This document shows positions 36,501 to 42,108 of a stretch of 45,328 nt of DNA, piece by piece; position 1 is the first letter of the stretch; every line of letters begins with the position of its first letter. The notes below the pieces were generated by a model, which had not been told where the DNA came from, searched no databases, and was given only the letters and a program-made list of their open reading frames with translations. Source of the stretch: Bacteroidota bacterium (GTDB lineage: Bacteria > Bacteroidota > Bacteroidia > Chitinophagales > Chitinophagaceae). The translations under genes and the position numbers were made by a program. The stretch lies in contig CANJRV010000012.1 in NCBI GenBank assembly GCA_947476825.1, positions 1-45,328 on the forward strand. Direction: 5' to 3'.

Positions 36501-38014
36501 CGAACAATTGCAGTACTAGTACTACCATTGTTATTCTTGAGCCTTTACCACTTGGAATATCGCTGCTCAATGGTAGTAATGTAACTTGCCATGGAGCAAA
36601 TAACGGATCACTCAGTGCTGCAGCCAGTGGCGGGGCGCCTCCTTACTTATTTACATTGTTGCCAATAGGTGTAAATAGCTCTAGCGGTGCATTTCCTAAT
36701 ATTTATGCTGGTACTTATACGATTGTTGTGCAGGATGCAAATGGATGTGAAAATCAAATTCCGAATATCGACATTGCTGAGCCGTCTCTCATTTATTTTA
36801 ACGACGTAAGGCATCAAGATATAACCTGTTATTCGGATACAATAGGCACCATTCATGTCGAAGCAGCAGGTGGGGTTGGGAATATTTCTTTTACTTTAAT
36901 GCCAAATAATGGAGTCCAAAATACAGTTGGAGATTTTAGTTCGTTACCAGGTGGAACCTATATCGTTACCGCTATTGATGCCAACGGTTGCACCATGACT
37001 ACACAAGTCATTATCCTGCAAAATTTAGAAATTGATCCGGGTTTAACATTGACGGAACCAGTTTGTCATGGCGATTCAAATGGCAGTGTTATTATCAACG
37101 CTACAGGTGGTGTGCCTCCGCTTAGTTATTCTTTTAATGGCTCTCCTTTATGGACAACTAACATATACCAAAATTTAAAAAGCGGCACTTATTCATTAAC
37201 AATTGTAGACGCAAAAGGATGTTCTAAAGATACACTTTTTGAATTAAAGGAACCGGATAAAGTCGGTGCAGAAGTAAGTGCTTTTGATTCAAAATGTATT
37301 GATCATGATGGAGGTAAAATAATCGTAAAAGGAACGGGAGGACGATCTGGTTATACCTATTATTTAAAGCCAGGTTTGTATATTAATCAGCATGGCACGT
37401 TTGTAGATTTAAAAGTGAATACTTATACCGTCATCGTGATGGACAGCTCTGGTTGTTTGTTTGATACACTGGCTACTATTGCCCAACCAACCAATGTAAT
37501 GAGTGTTGCCTTCACCAAAAAAGATATTGGTTGCTTTGGCTTTGGTAATGAAGGTTGGATTTTAGCTACACCTTCTGGCGGTGATCATCCATATTCCTAT
37601 GAGTGGTCTACTGAACCAAAACAAGTGACTGCCGAAATTGACGGTCTTCGCTCTGGATTATATACAGTCAAAATCACCGATGGGACTGGATGCATATTAA
37701 AAGATTCCATTTATTTGGAACCTGGTCCTTGCTGTGATGAGGTGTATTTGCCAAATGCATTTAGTCCAAACGGAGATCAAAATAATGATGTGTGGCGCGT
37801 GGTCACTGCAGCTGGAATTGAAATGATTCAATTGGATATTTATGATCGATGGGGAAATAAAGTTTGGGGAACCAGCGACATTGCAGACTCTTGGGATGGA
37901 ACTCTGAAAGGTAAAATGTTAGACGTCAATACTTACTATTTTATATTCAGATATAAGTGTTTAGCAGATGGAGAAAAACATGTGAAGAAAGGGGATATCA
38001 TTTTAATACGATAA
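27542..38014 (+). CDS. Giant SprB-like repeat adhesin with choice-of-anchor L and T9SS type B domains
   Basis: 3490 residues (about 23% of the window). N-terminal signal peptide (to about 37). Choice-of-anchor L domain at about 38-285 (VFGSEEYPVFNCSNYNDVFG). A Calx-beta-like module at about 290-405 and one Ig-like module to 480. Then 37 consecutive SprB-type repeats at 481-3394, averaging 79 residues, each with two Cys and the frame CxGxxxGxI...GGTGxxxYxL...L.AGxYxxxxxDxxGC. The C-terminal gliding-motility sorting domain starts VYLPNAFSPNGDQNNDVWRV and ends GDIILIR. In Flavobacterium johnsoniae, SprB is the mobile surface adhesin moved by the gliding motor and exported by T9SS; this protein has the same repeat type but different N-terminal domains. 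Units 19-23 are tandemly duplicated as 24-28. It is a single open frame, so probably functional. Confidence 0.95.
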   Translation: MKKTLHHSLGCRLGTLIVKISILTALFMCFMPDQGQCQITVTNSNNASILAQKLVGPGVIISNTTVQCNGNQSGVFVTTSSNLGIDSGIVLTTGFAACSFPAFGVNGAQTNFASANQGTGGDAALTALAGISTYDRCILEFDFKGTGDTVYFQYVFGSEEYPVFNCSNYNDVFGFFISGPGYPTPLNIALVPGTSIPVAINSVNSGTISSGGSLANCTAMGPGSPFTSLYHNNIGGATVTYEGFTNLFTAKASIQPCSTYHLRLAIADGFDHILDSGVFLKAGSLKSNNLYLSVESDSINGNVPYVFEGCDSATIKIHREIFQSAVNADTIYLNVLGSATNGVDYPLIQTSFVFSNSITDTLKTFSIKPLNDMITEGVEFVKIVLLDICNATLDSVRIDIKDPPSFQITTNDTLICEGDAVLINGVYDNGLQFSWQPTIGVNNPSSFHALLSPTTTTTYSLTASYGNCASVIDSIKITVQPTPTISTTPNNATCFGMNTGSIQATGNVNSNPLIFSIVPTNTSLNGSPATFNNLAVGTYTVTISSGLGCTKTSVATISQPLAMSWSVTNVTNIPCNAGNIGAINCLATGGTGSISYTIIPGNITNSSGIFNSLSAGNYIVTAKDANNCSINTSLIITQAIGFSWNPVTKTNINCNGNANGIISLSVGGAIGGVTYLLQPLNISNSNGFYSALGPATYTITATDGLGCVGTTTVVITQPPLLTLTPPSITNLVCNGTNSGSINTVVNGGTSPYIFILNPIGNISTSGLFSNIPANTYTVSVSDSNNCNTTVTANVTQPPHIIISNITKVNPTCLPGNNGSIVVTASGGVSTLTYKLNSGAFQSSNAFTGLGTGNFVITVKDANGCTISTSVSMVTSNSPSLGNNSLLLPCTNGNGTINVAAYNGTPPYTYTLFPVNISNTIGTFTNVPVPGAYWVSVVDSNGCNSTLAINLILPPPMAWSSYVQTNIPCNGIGTGSIHATTSGGTGVITYQITPPGTTNTTGIFNSLPLNTYTVLATDVNGCTVTSITSIIISPPLAFLPPNINNVLCHGQSNGTVDAITGGGSGVINYTLNPGNSTNTNGSFTNLSAGTYTISAVDGTNCTNSTTLTITEPNALLINSVNLIPPNCISGGNGIITVVASGGVLNYTYGIDTMNYQVLNTFNNLNAALYTVTVKDANSCTQSSLVNLLNPNAPIITSMTAIPVQCFGNSSGQIIVQTSSGTGLINYTINPLGIINNSGVFNSLSNNLYTVTVTDAIGCTVTSTANVTQPQALVWSNTSSTPVTCNGSQNGVLNVAASGGTGVISYNLMPGNVNNNTGTFNLLSANTYTVKAIDANGCSVTTSLIITQPASLFWSNVSKINANCFNATNGTITALCLGGNGIINYTLSPGGISNTNGLFNTLSANNYTITASDVNGCSITSLVSVTQPNLLTITNISNTIPNCVPGNNATITVSVTGGTPAYSYSLNNSIGQSSNIFTNIGASTYTVQVSDLNGCTATSSVIVNNPVPPTISNLNPLNILCFGDNTGSITTIASGGTGAFTYNISPLGTVNATGVFSNLFVNNYTVKVTDANGCTATSSVILTQPPSFIWDSVNNRDISCFLGSNGLVSSSASGGAGGFFYTLYPGNITNSNGAFFGLTMANYTLVATDLNGCTITSTFYINQFPQIQIATSNTIPPTCVGSSTGSLSITASGGAGNFTYDIVPGSVSNTTGIFNNLSAGLYTITATDINSCSTTTVLTINPPTPVQLTNISTSNASCFPGCDAHAVVTATGGNGTYYYSYNGGFYQTNNTFNNLCTSNYTVTIKDGNNCTATGTFVITTANGPSQINSIANPVSCFNASNGSIATNAIGGSGIISYTLIPGNILNTTGLFSNLSAGNYTITASDALGCSISTISNLLQAPQIIFNTISSTNISCYNGSNGTITLSATGGTGVINYTIAPSNQTNTTGQFANLPAANYIITASDNNNCTASTSVVLTAPTAIQFSASSSNPTLCLGSADGSVTVNANGGTGIIHYTLQPTNQNNTLGQFNALAAGNYIVTATDSNACSQSINITVTQPTALLITQITSTIPSCIPGGDASMNVTASGANPPYTYSLNGGAFQNASTFTNLSVGVYTVVVKDANGCTASSTTIITTPNAPVITNITMTKASCNPGCDGSLTIYSNNGIGAHTYSLNGGPFQSATLFNSLCANTYTLVVKDANGCTSTATVTVLTNPGPVLLNTNSTNIQCNSSNNGSISLSVIGGTGVINYVLTPGSITNNTGSFTNLAAGNYSITGTDANGCTISTTVSIVQPASLIFNNISSTNISCNNGSNGTITLSAIGGTGVINYTIAPSNQTNTTGQFANLPAANYTITASDNNNCTASTSVVITEPSAIQFTLSSSSPTLCSGSVDGSITVNATGGTGLIHYTLQPTNQNNTLGQFNGLAAGNYIVTATDSNACSQFINITVTQPTALFITQITSTIPSCIPGGDASMTITASGANPPYTYSLNAGAFQNASTFTNLSVGVHTVVVKDANGCTASSTTIITTPNAPVISNITMTKASCNPGCDGSLTISSNNGIGAHTYSLNGGPFQSATLFNSLCANTYTIVVKDANGCTSSATANVFTYPSPVLLSTNSLNISCFGGNNGSITLNVIGGTGVINYILMPGNASNNTGAFSNLIAGNYSITGTDAHGCTVATNITLTQPNALSFSSIIANGTLCSTAANGGIIINTVGGTPTVTYALIPSGTYVAPNVFTNLNGNTTYTVLASDANGCSLTSSIFVAQPTSVVINSVYNNAVTCNQLSNGSISVNASGGTGVLNYTLFPLGVTNTNGFFNGLSGNTYSILVTDANGCTSSSSTVVIEPPAINILNTSATNVVCHGENNGIITINSSGGVAPLAYQIQPLNLNTTSGIFSNLPGNAYTVTTIDANACSISTILTIVDPPLLHFTNATQTNVLCFGDGNATISSAATGGVGLISYTINPGNITNATGNFNGLSSNTYTIEAKDANNCSTSTTIVILEPLPLGISLLNGSNVTCHGANNGSLSAAASGGAPPYLFTLLPIGVNSSSGAFPNIYAGTYTIVVQDANGCENQIPNIDIAEPSLIYFNDVRHQDITCYSDTIGTIHVEAAGGVGNISFTLMPNNGVQNTVGDFSSLPGGTYIVTAIDANGCTMTTQVIILQNLEIDPGLTLTEPVCHGDSNGSVIINATGGVPPLSYSFNGSPLWTTNIYQNLKSGTYSLTIVDAKGCSKDTLFELKEPDKVGAEVSAFDSKCIDHDGGKIIVKGTGGRSGYTYYLKPGLYINQHGTFVDLKVNTYTVIVMDSSGCLFDTLATIAQPTNVMSVAFTKKDIGCFGFGNEGWILATPSGGDHPYSYEWSTEPKQVTAEIDGLRSGLYTVKITDGTGCILKDSIYLEPGPCCDEVYLPNAFSPNGDQNNDVWRVVTAAGIEMIQLDIYDRWGNKVWGTSDIADSWDGTLKGKMLDVNTYYFIFRYKCLADGEKHVKKGDIILIR
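33236..35593 (+). repeat. 1179-bp in-frame tandem duplication within the giant adhesin gene
   Basis: Copy 1 is 33236-34414 and copy 2 is 34415-35593. Identical words recur exactly 1179 bases (393 codons) apart, for example GCTCAACAAATATTAGTTGT at 33261 and 34440, and CAATATCACTATGACAAAAG at 33961 and 35140. Each copy spans five SprB units. Units 20-22 and 25-27 are almost identical, while the outer units have diverged more. Confidence 0.9.
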
Positions 38015-38060
38015 GTAATATATATCCAGTTTTACAAGTCTGATGAAATAAAAAAACAAT

Positions 38061-38373
38061 GTACTACGAAACGTCTTTTGTTTCGTAATTTCATTATGTT
38101 GCTTTTAGAAATCTTTACGAAATGATTATTTAAAAAATACAGATTTGCTGCTGTATATTCTTGTCTGAACTATGATTTTTTTGATTAAATGATTACTATG
38201 ATTCGATTCCTTTTAGAGCATGAAGTATTTATAAAGAAATAGTTTGAATTTACAGAATTGCAACAAATTATACAAACAAAAAAGTATTGTGAAATTGGTT
38301 TCTTAAGTTAGATTCGTTAAGTTTATTGAAAGCAAAAGAATATTTTAATGAAGCGAAGAGACTTCGTAGAATA
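38061..38373. repeat. Dispersed structured repeat, copy 1
   Basis: Half A starts with the hairpin TACGAAAC (38065-38072) / GTTTCGTA (38080-38087), followed by TGTTGCTTTTAG. Half B (about 38307-38373) has TTGAAAGCAAAAGAATATTT and an imperfect GAAGC...CTTC stem. Both halves match the copies at 43784-44157 and 44856-44920. Between the halves, 38162-38205 contains CTATGATTTTTTTGATTAAA then TGATTACTATGATT, an AT-rich motif resembling another Bacteroidota repeat I remember. Confidence 0.7.
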
Positions 38374-38375
38374 GG

Positions 38376-38435
38376 GGTTTTCTAGTTATATTTTTTGTGA
38401 AATATGGTGAAGGCCAGAGATTGAAAAGTGAGTAG
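38376..38435 (+). pseudogene. Relic of the 3' end of a DUF983 gene
   Basis: The frame reads GFLVIFFVKYGEGQRLKSE then TAG. The intact DUF983 gene at 3679-4086 ends VFYLYVFVKFGEGQTIKSE then TAG. The nucleotide match continues past the stop (GTGAGTAGGG in both) and is roughly 80% over 47 bases. Nothing of the rest of the gene remains upstream, where the dispersed repeat begins. Confidence 0.75.
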
Positions 38436-38581
38436 GGAAAGGAAGGTTAGTTACTTGTATGAAATCAATCCGAAGAATTATTATTTTATAAAATGATAAT
38501 ATCGGCTTTGCCAAAAATATGTATTATTAAAAGGCTAAATATGCTGGTAAAAAACAATACAAATATTATTGATTCAGCTAT

Positions 38582-38758
38582 TTATTTAAGCCTTGCTTTA
38601 TTTCTTGATAAATGTATTGAAAGATATAGTAACAAAAAAAGGTAACTGAAGAATACCAAAATACCTGCAAAAAAATGAAGGACTATACATGATAAATAGG
38701 ATATGGAAATCCATACTGTTCCTATCAAACTATAACCTATTAAGAATTTGTACTTCAT
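38582..38758 (-). CDS. Possible small membrane protein, 58 aa
   Basis: From ATG 38758 the frame gives MKYKFLIGYSLIGTVWISIS followed by a second hydrophobic stretch and a basic tail (LSIHLSRNKARLK). Two membrane helices and a positive-inside end are plausible, but AT-rich DNA often gives such frames by chance, and I recognise no family. The 900-base gap around it (38015-38912) is otherwise occupied by repeats and a gene relic. Confidence 0.25.
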   Translation of the reverse strand: MKYKFLIGYSLIGTVWISISYLSCIVLHFFAGILVFFSYLFLLLYLSIHLSRNKARLK

Positions 38759-38912
38759 ATCAACATTAAAAAAAACAATTTTATGCTTGTTTTTACTCAA
38801 CACGCTGTTCAAGATATTCGGCTCCTATGGGAAAGTCGAACCATATAAAACAAGGGTCTTCGAACCACAGCATCAATGTATCTTTTCTTCACTAATAACT
38901 ACATTAAGACAA

Positions 38913-40247
38913 CTACTCCTTCTCTTCTTTTTTCTTATCAAACAAATCTTTTTTAGGCACTATTTTAACAGTCGTGTTTTTCTTTAGAGAGCGTGCAATG
39001 GCACTATAAGGCGCAACGATAATTTGTTCGCCAAGGTTAAGGCCAGTTAATATTTGGATATGCTCATTGTCTTGAATACTGGTTGTTACTTCTTTTAAAG
39101 CAGTTTTATTTTTGGCATCAACAACAAACACATATTCTTTTATTTTTTCGTCTTTATGCAGACTAGAATCTTCATCTTCTTCGCGAGTAGTTACTGCATT
39201 GATAGGCACTGCAAGCACTTGTAATAAATGTTTCGTAAGTATTTCAACGGATGCTGACATGCCTGGACGGAAAGGAAAATGACGAGTATCAATTTGTAAT
39301 AAATCTTGATAGCTACTCGGAATTAATTCTATACTCACGGTATAATTTGTAACTTGATCTGTAAGCGATGACATGCTTTGTTGCATTCCAGTTGCGGTAC
39401 TAGATTGTGAAATTTGTACTACAGTACCTTTGAATTTTCGAGAAGGATAAGCCTCCACTTCTATATTAGCAGTATCGCCATATTTTACTTTTTGAATATC
39501 ATTTTCTCCTACTTCTACATCCACTTTCATTTTACTCATATTTGCTACACGCATAATTTCTGTACCAGCCATCTGCGCAGTTCCTACCACACGTTCTCCT
39601 TTTTTGACAAAGAGTTTGGAAACGATACCAGTCATTGGTGCATAGATGGTAGTTTTGTTTAAATTTTGCATGGCTTCTGTAACATTAGCTTGCGCACTTT
39701 CAACACCAAACGAACTCCCTTTAATATTTTCTGTAGCGGCATTGAAACTAGCTAATGCCGATTTATAAGTGGCTTCTGCATTTTCAAATTCGACAGCACT
39801 AATTACTTTCTCCGTAAACAATTCTTTGTTACGTTTGAAAGTAGAATTTGCTTGATCTAATTGTGCTTGCGCTTGTTGCATTAAAGCACTTGCATTCGAT
39901 ACGGATGATTTGGTTTGATTGAGTTGTGCATTGGCTCTATTCACCATCGACTTATAAATGGTAGAATTTATATTCGCTAAAACTTGCCCTTTATACACGC
40001 TGTCTCCTTCTTCGATAAATAGTTCAGTAATTTCACCAGATATATCTGGGCTTATTTTTACTTCCGACACAGGATAGATTTTGCCGCTAGCTGTGACTGT
40101 TTCGATGATATCATATTTACCTACTTTTTCAACAGCAACTTTTACGGTCGAATCCGATCCGATAACGCCAGCTTTCGATAGGATTAATAATACAACAACC
40201 AACAATAGTGTAATTCCGAGTATCCAATAAATTCGTTTGTTTGACAT
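38913..40247 (-). CDS. HlyD/MacA-like periplasmic adaptor subunit of an efflux system
   Basis: 444 residues. An N-terminal membrane helix (IYWILGITLLLVVVLLILSK) anchors it in the inner membrane. Residues 45-100 start the barrel-sandwich domain (TVTASGKIYPVSEVKISPDI). A long coiled-coil hairpin (about 105-200, rich in Gln/Ala) is followed by GIVSKLFVKKGERVVGTAQM, a beta-barrel domain (KMKVDVEVGENDIQKVKYGD), and a C-terminal domain with a Lys-rich tail. It should bridge an inner-membrane transporter and the TolC channel. It lies 15 bases after tolC in one operon, but the MacB-type ABC permease that usually comes next is missing. Confidence 0.9.
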   Translation of the reverse strand: MSNKRIYWILGITLLLVVVLLILSKAGVIGSDSTVKVAVEKVGKYDIIETVTASGKIYPVSEVKISPDISGEITELFIEEGDSVYKGQVLANINSTIYKSMVNRANAQLNQTKSSVSNASALMQQAQAQLDQANSTFKRNKELFTEKVISAVEFENAEATYKSALASFNAATENIKGSSFGVESAQANVTEAMQNLNKTTIYAPMTGIVSKLFVKKGERVVGTAQMAGTEIMRVANMSKMKVDVEVGENDIQKVKYGDTANIEVEAYPSRKFKGTVVQISQSSTATGMQQSMSSLTDQVTNYTVSIELIPSSYQDLLQIDTRHFPFRPGMSASVEILTKHLLQVLAVPINAVTTREEDEDSSLHKDEKIKEYVFVVDAKNKTALKEVTTSIQDNEHIQILTGLNLGEQIIVAPYSAIARSLKKNTTVKIVPKKDLFDKKKEEKE

Positions 40248-40262
40248 ATTTTTTTCTTGGTA

Positions 40263-41825
40263 TTAAAGTTTAATTGGATGGCCCATGTAGTAGTCCAGCA
40301 CTTTTAATTTGAATATTAAATCGTATTTGGAAGAAAGGACGGAAGAACTTGCCATGTACAAATTATTTACAATGGAAGTGTATTCATACATGTTGATCAT
40401 GCCTACCGAATAGCGTTTTACAGCGAAGTCTACTGCGCGTTGTGCTGTGCTTTCGGCACGTATTGCAGCTATATATTTTTGTGATGAAGATTTCGCTTCT
40501 TCATACGCCGTATAAATATTTTGTTTCAATTTTTGTTTGTCCGTTTCAATCACAAATTGCTGACTCACCAATCCAATTTTTGCTTTTTGAATATTTGTTT
40601 TATACGCATATCCATTAAAAATTGGGATGCTTAATCCTAGCCCAATATTGGCTCTAATATTGTCGGTATATTGTTTGGAAAATGGACGTGTTTGCGTTGT
40701 GATTTTGTAATCTGGTTGTGTGATAGGATAATCTGTACCAGCCACACTAACATAACCTACAGTTGTTTCGCCAACATAAGTATAGTCTTTAATATCTTTT
40801 ACATTAGATGAAAAATTAGTACCTAAAGTACCTTGAATAGAGAGTTGTGGATATTGCATCGCTTTGGCAATGGCTAAGGTTTTATAAGCAGACAATAATT
40901 TTAAAGTATTGGCTTTCATGCTATGTTGATTTTGAATAGCAATATTATACACCACTTCTGCAATAGGTAAATTATCCAAACTCGATACCACTTCCATATT
41001 AATTGCTGGTGCAGCAATATTAAAACTCTGTTCAAAATTCAAATTGAGTATTGCTTTAAGTTGTAATAATGCAATACGCTCATCGGATTGAGTGCTCACT
41101 AAATGTGAACTATCACTTGCAAGCTGCGACTCCATTTGCAATGCATTCAACTCAGGTAGTTTGCCAGCGTTTACAAATTGTAAAGTTTGGGCATACTGAT
41201 CATTATCTAATTTTAATTGTGCTTCACTCACTTTAACTTGTTCACGAGCAAGCAATACCCGTAAAAAGCCAGTAGCCACATTTAATGCAATATCATCTTG
41301 CAATTGTTTATTGGCATTCACCGTTGCTTCTTGGTCTAAAGCATATTGTTCGACTTGGTATTTTTTTTGAAACCAGCCAAACAAAAGCGCATTCGACGAC
41401 AATCCTACTGAATTATATAAAAAACCTTTGGTAACCAATTGACTAGAAGTAGGATCAATAGAACGACCATAACTATCGCCCAAACTAGCATCGCCATTGA
41501 GTGATGGCAATCTACTGTATTTACTTTGTTGGTATACTAAATTTGCCATGCGTTCATTGAGTACCGCTTCCGAAATTTGTAAATTATTTTCGACTGCATA
41601 AGCAATACATTTTTCCAAAGTCCAGGTAGTTGATGTTGCATCTGTAGCATGAACAGGCAAAAGGGATTGAACCATGCTTTTGATTTCCTGTAATTCTTGT
41701 TCTCTTTTTTCTGTTAACTTCTGCGTTGTGGTAGATACAGATTTTTCCTGTTGTGCGGATACCGAATGGGATATGCCGAGCATAGAAAAAAATAACAGAA
41801 TGAAGTAGCAGAAGTTTTTTTGCAT
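40263..41825 (-). CDS. TolC family outer membrane efflux protein
   Basis: 520 residues. Signal peptide MQKNFCYFILLFFSMLGISH to about residue 25. Then the TolC repeat architecture: WTLEKCIAYAVENNLQISEA opens the first repeat, with long amphipathic helices (LDQEATVNANKQLQDDIALN) and beta strands with PSLNGDASLGDSYGRS and GLGLSIPIFNGY; the second repeat ends YEYTSIVNNLYMASSSVLSS. It forms the trimeric channel through the outer membrane. A -7 element TACTTTTG (minus strand, 41831-41838) sits almost on the ATG. First gene of a two-gene operon with the HlyD-like adaptor. Confidence 0.92.
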   Translation of the reverse strand: MQKNFCYFILLFFSMLGISHSVSAQQEKSVSTTTQKLTEKREQELQEIKSMVQSLLPVHATDATSTTWTLEKCIAYAVENNLQISEAVLNERMANLVYQQSKYSRLPSLNGDASLGDSYGRSIDPTSSQLVTKGFLYNSVGLSSNALLFGWFQKKYQVEQYALDQEATVNANKQLQDDIALNVATGFLRVLLAREQVKVSEAQLKLDNDQYAQTLQFVNAGKLPELNALQMESQLASDSSHLVSTQSDERIALLQLKAILNLNFEQSFNIAAPAINMEVVSSLDNLPIAEVVYNIAIQNQHSMKANTLKLLSAYKTLAIAKAMQYPQLSIQGTLGTNFSSNVKDIKDYTYVGETTVGYVSVAGTDYPITQPDYKITTQTRPFSKQYTDNIRANIGLGLSIPIFNGYAYKTNIQKAKIGLVSQQFVIETDKQKLKQNIYTAYEEAKSSSQKYIAAIRAESTAQRAVDFAVKRYSVGMINMYEYTSIVNNLYMASSSVLSSKYDLIFKLKVLDYYMGHPIKL

Positions 41826-41830
41826 TTGGA

Positions 41831-41838
41831 CAAAAGTA
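41831..41838 (-). promoter_or_regulatory. -7 promoter element of the tolC-hlyD operon
   Basis: Minus-strand TACTTTTG matches TAnnTTTG and ends 6 bases before the ATG at 41825, implying a nearly leaderless mRNA. No clear -33 TTTG. Confidence 0.4.
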
Positions 41839-41916
41839 GGTAAAAATTAATTATCTAATAAAGCGATTCTAATAATAAATCGTTAGACTTAAAATGTGTT
41901 GAACGAATTGTTTCTA

Positions 41917-42011
41917 GAGAGCAGTGCATTGCGGCAACGATCGATGGGAAAGCCCGTACCATGCGCCCTGGCATGGACGGACTTGGAAGGAGAGCGTGTG
42001 TGCCGCCCCAA
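41917..42011. repeat. GC-rich intergenic repeat-like element with hairpin
   Basis: A sharply GC-rich island. CCGTACCATGC (41954-41964) pairs with GCATGGACGG (41971-41980) with one bulged base. It is followed by a purine-rich GGAAGGAGAGCGTGTGTGCC and a run of C. Segments such as GGGAAAGCCCGTA and CGGACTTGGAAGGAGAGCG resemble dispersed repeats I recall from Bacteroidota intergenic DNA. No other copy was noticed here. Confidence 0.55.
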
Positions 42012-42061
42012 TTATTCTCTATTACATCTAGTATGCCAAAAAATATATGCTCCTACTATAA

Positions 42062-42093
42062 CTTGTCATATTCTCTATTAGCCTCTATCTTTG
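42062..42093 (+). promoter_or_regulatory. Promoter of nadB
   Basis: CTTG (42062-42065), 20 bases, then TATCTTTG (42086-42093), matching TTTG-N20-TAnnTTTG with one mismatch. The ATG is 15 bases downstream. The TTG at 42091, in frame, lies inside the element and is not the start. Confidence 0.65.
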
Positions 42094-42108
42094 AACAATA
42101 CAAAAAAT

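Noticed and set aside
28980-37723. Regular repeats suggesting a CRISPR array, and minus-strand frames of 61-79 codons
   Set aside because: The repeats are 230-240-base protein-coding units in one open frame, with no constant short repeat and variable spacers. The minus-strand frames are shadows of coding repeats.
41896-42081. 61-codon plus-strand frame before nadB
   Set aside because: Crosses a GC-rich repeat-like hairpin and the nadB promoter; no similarity to a protein family.
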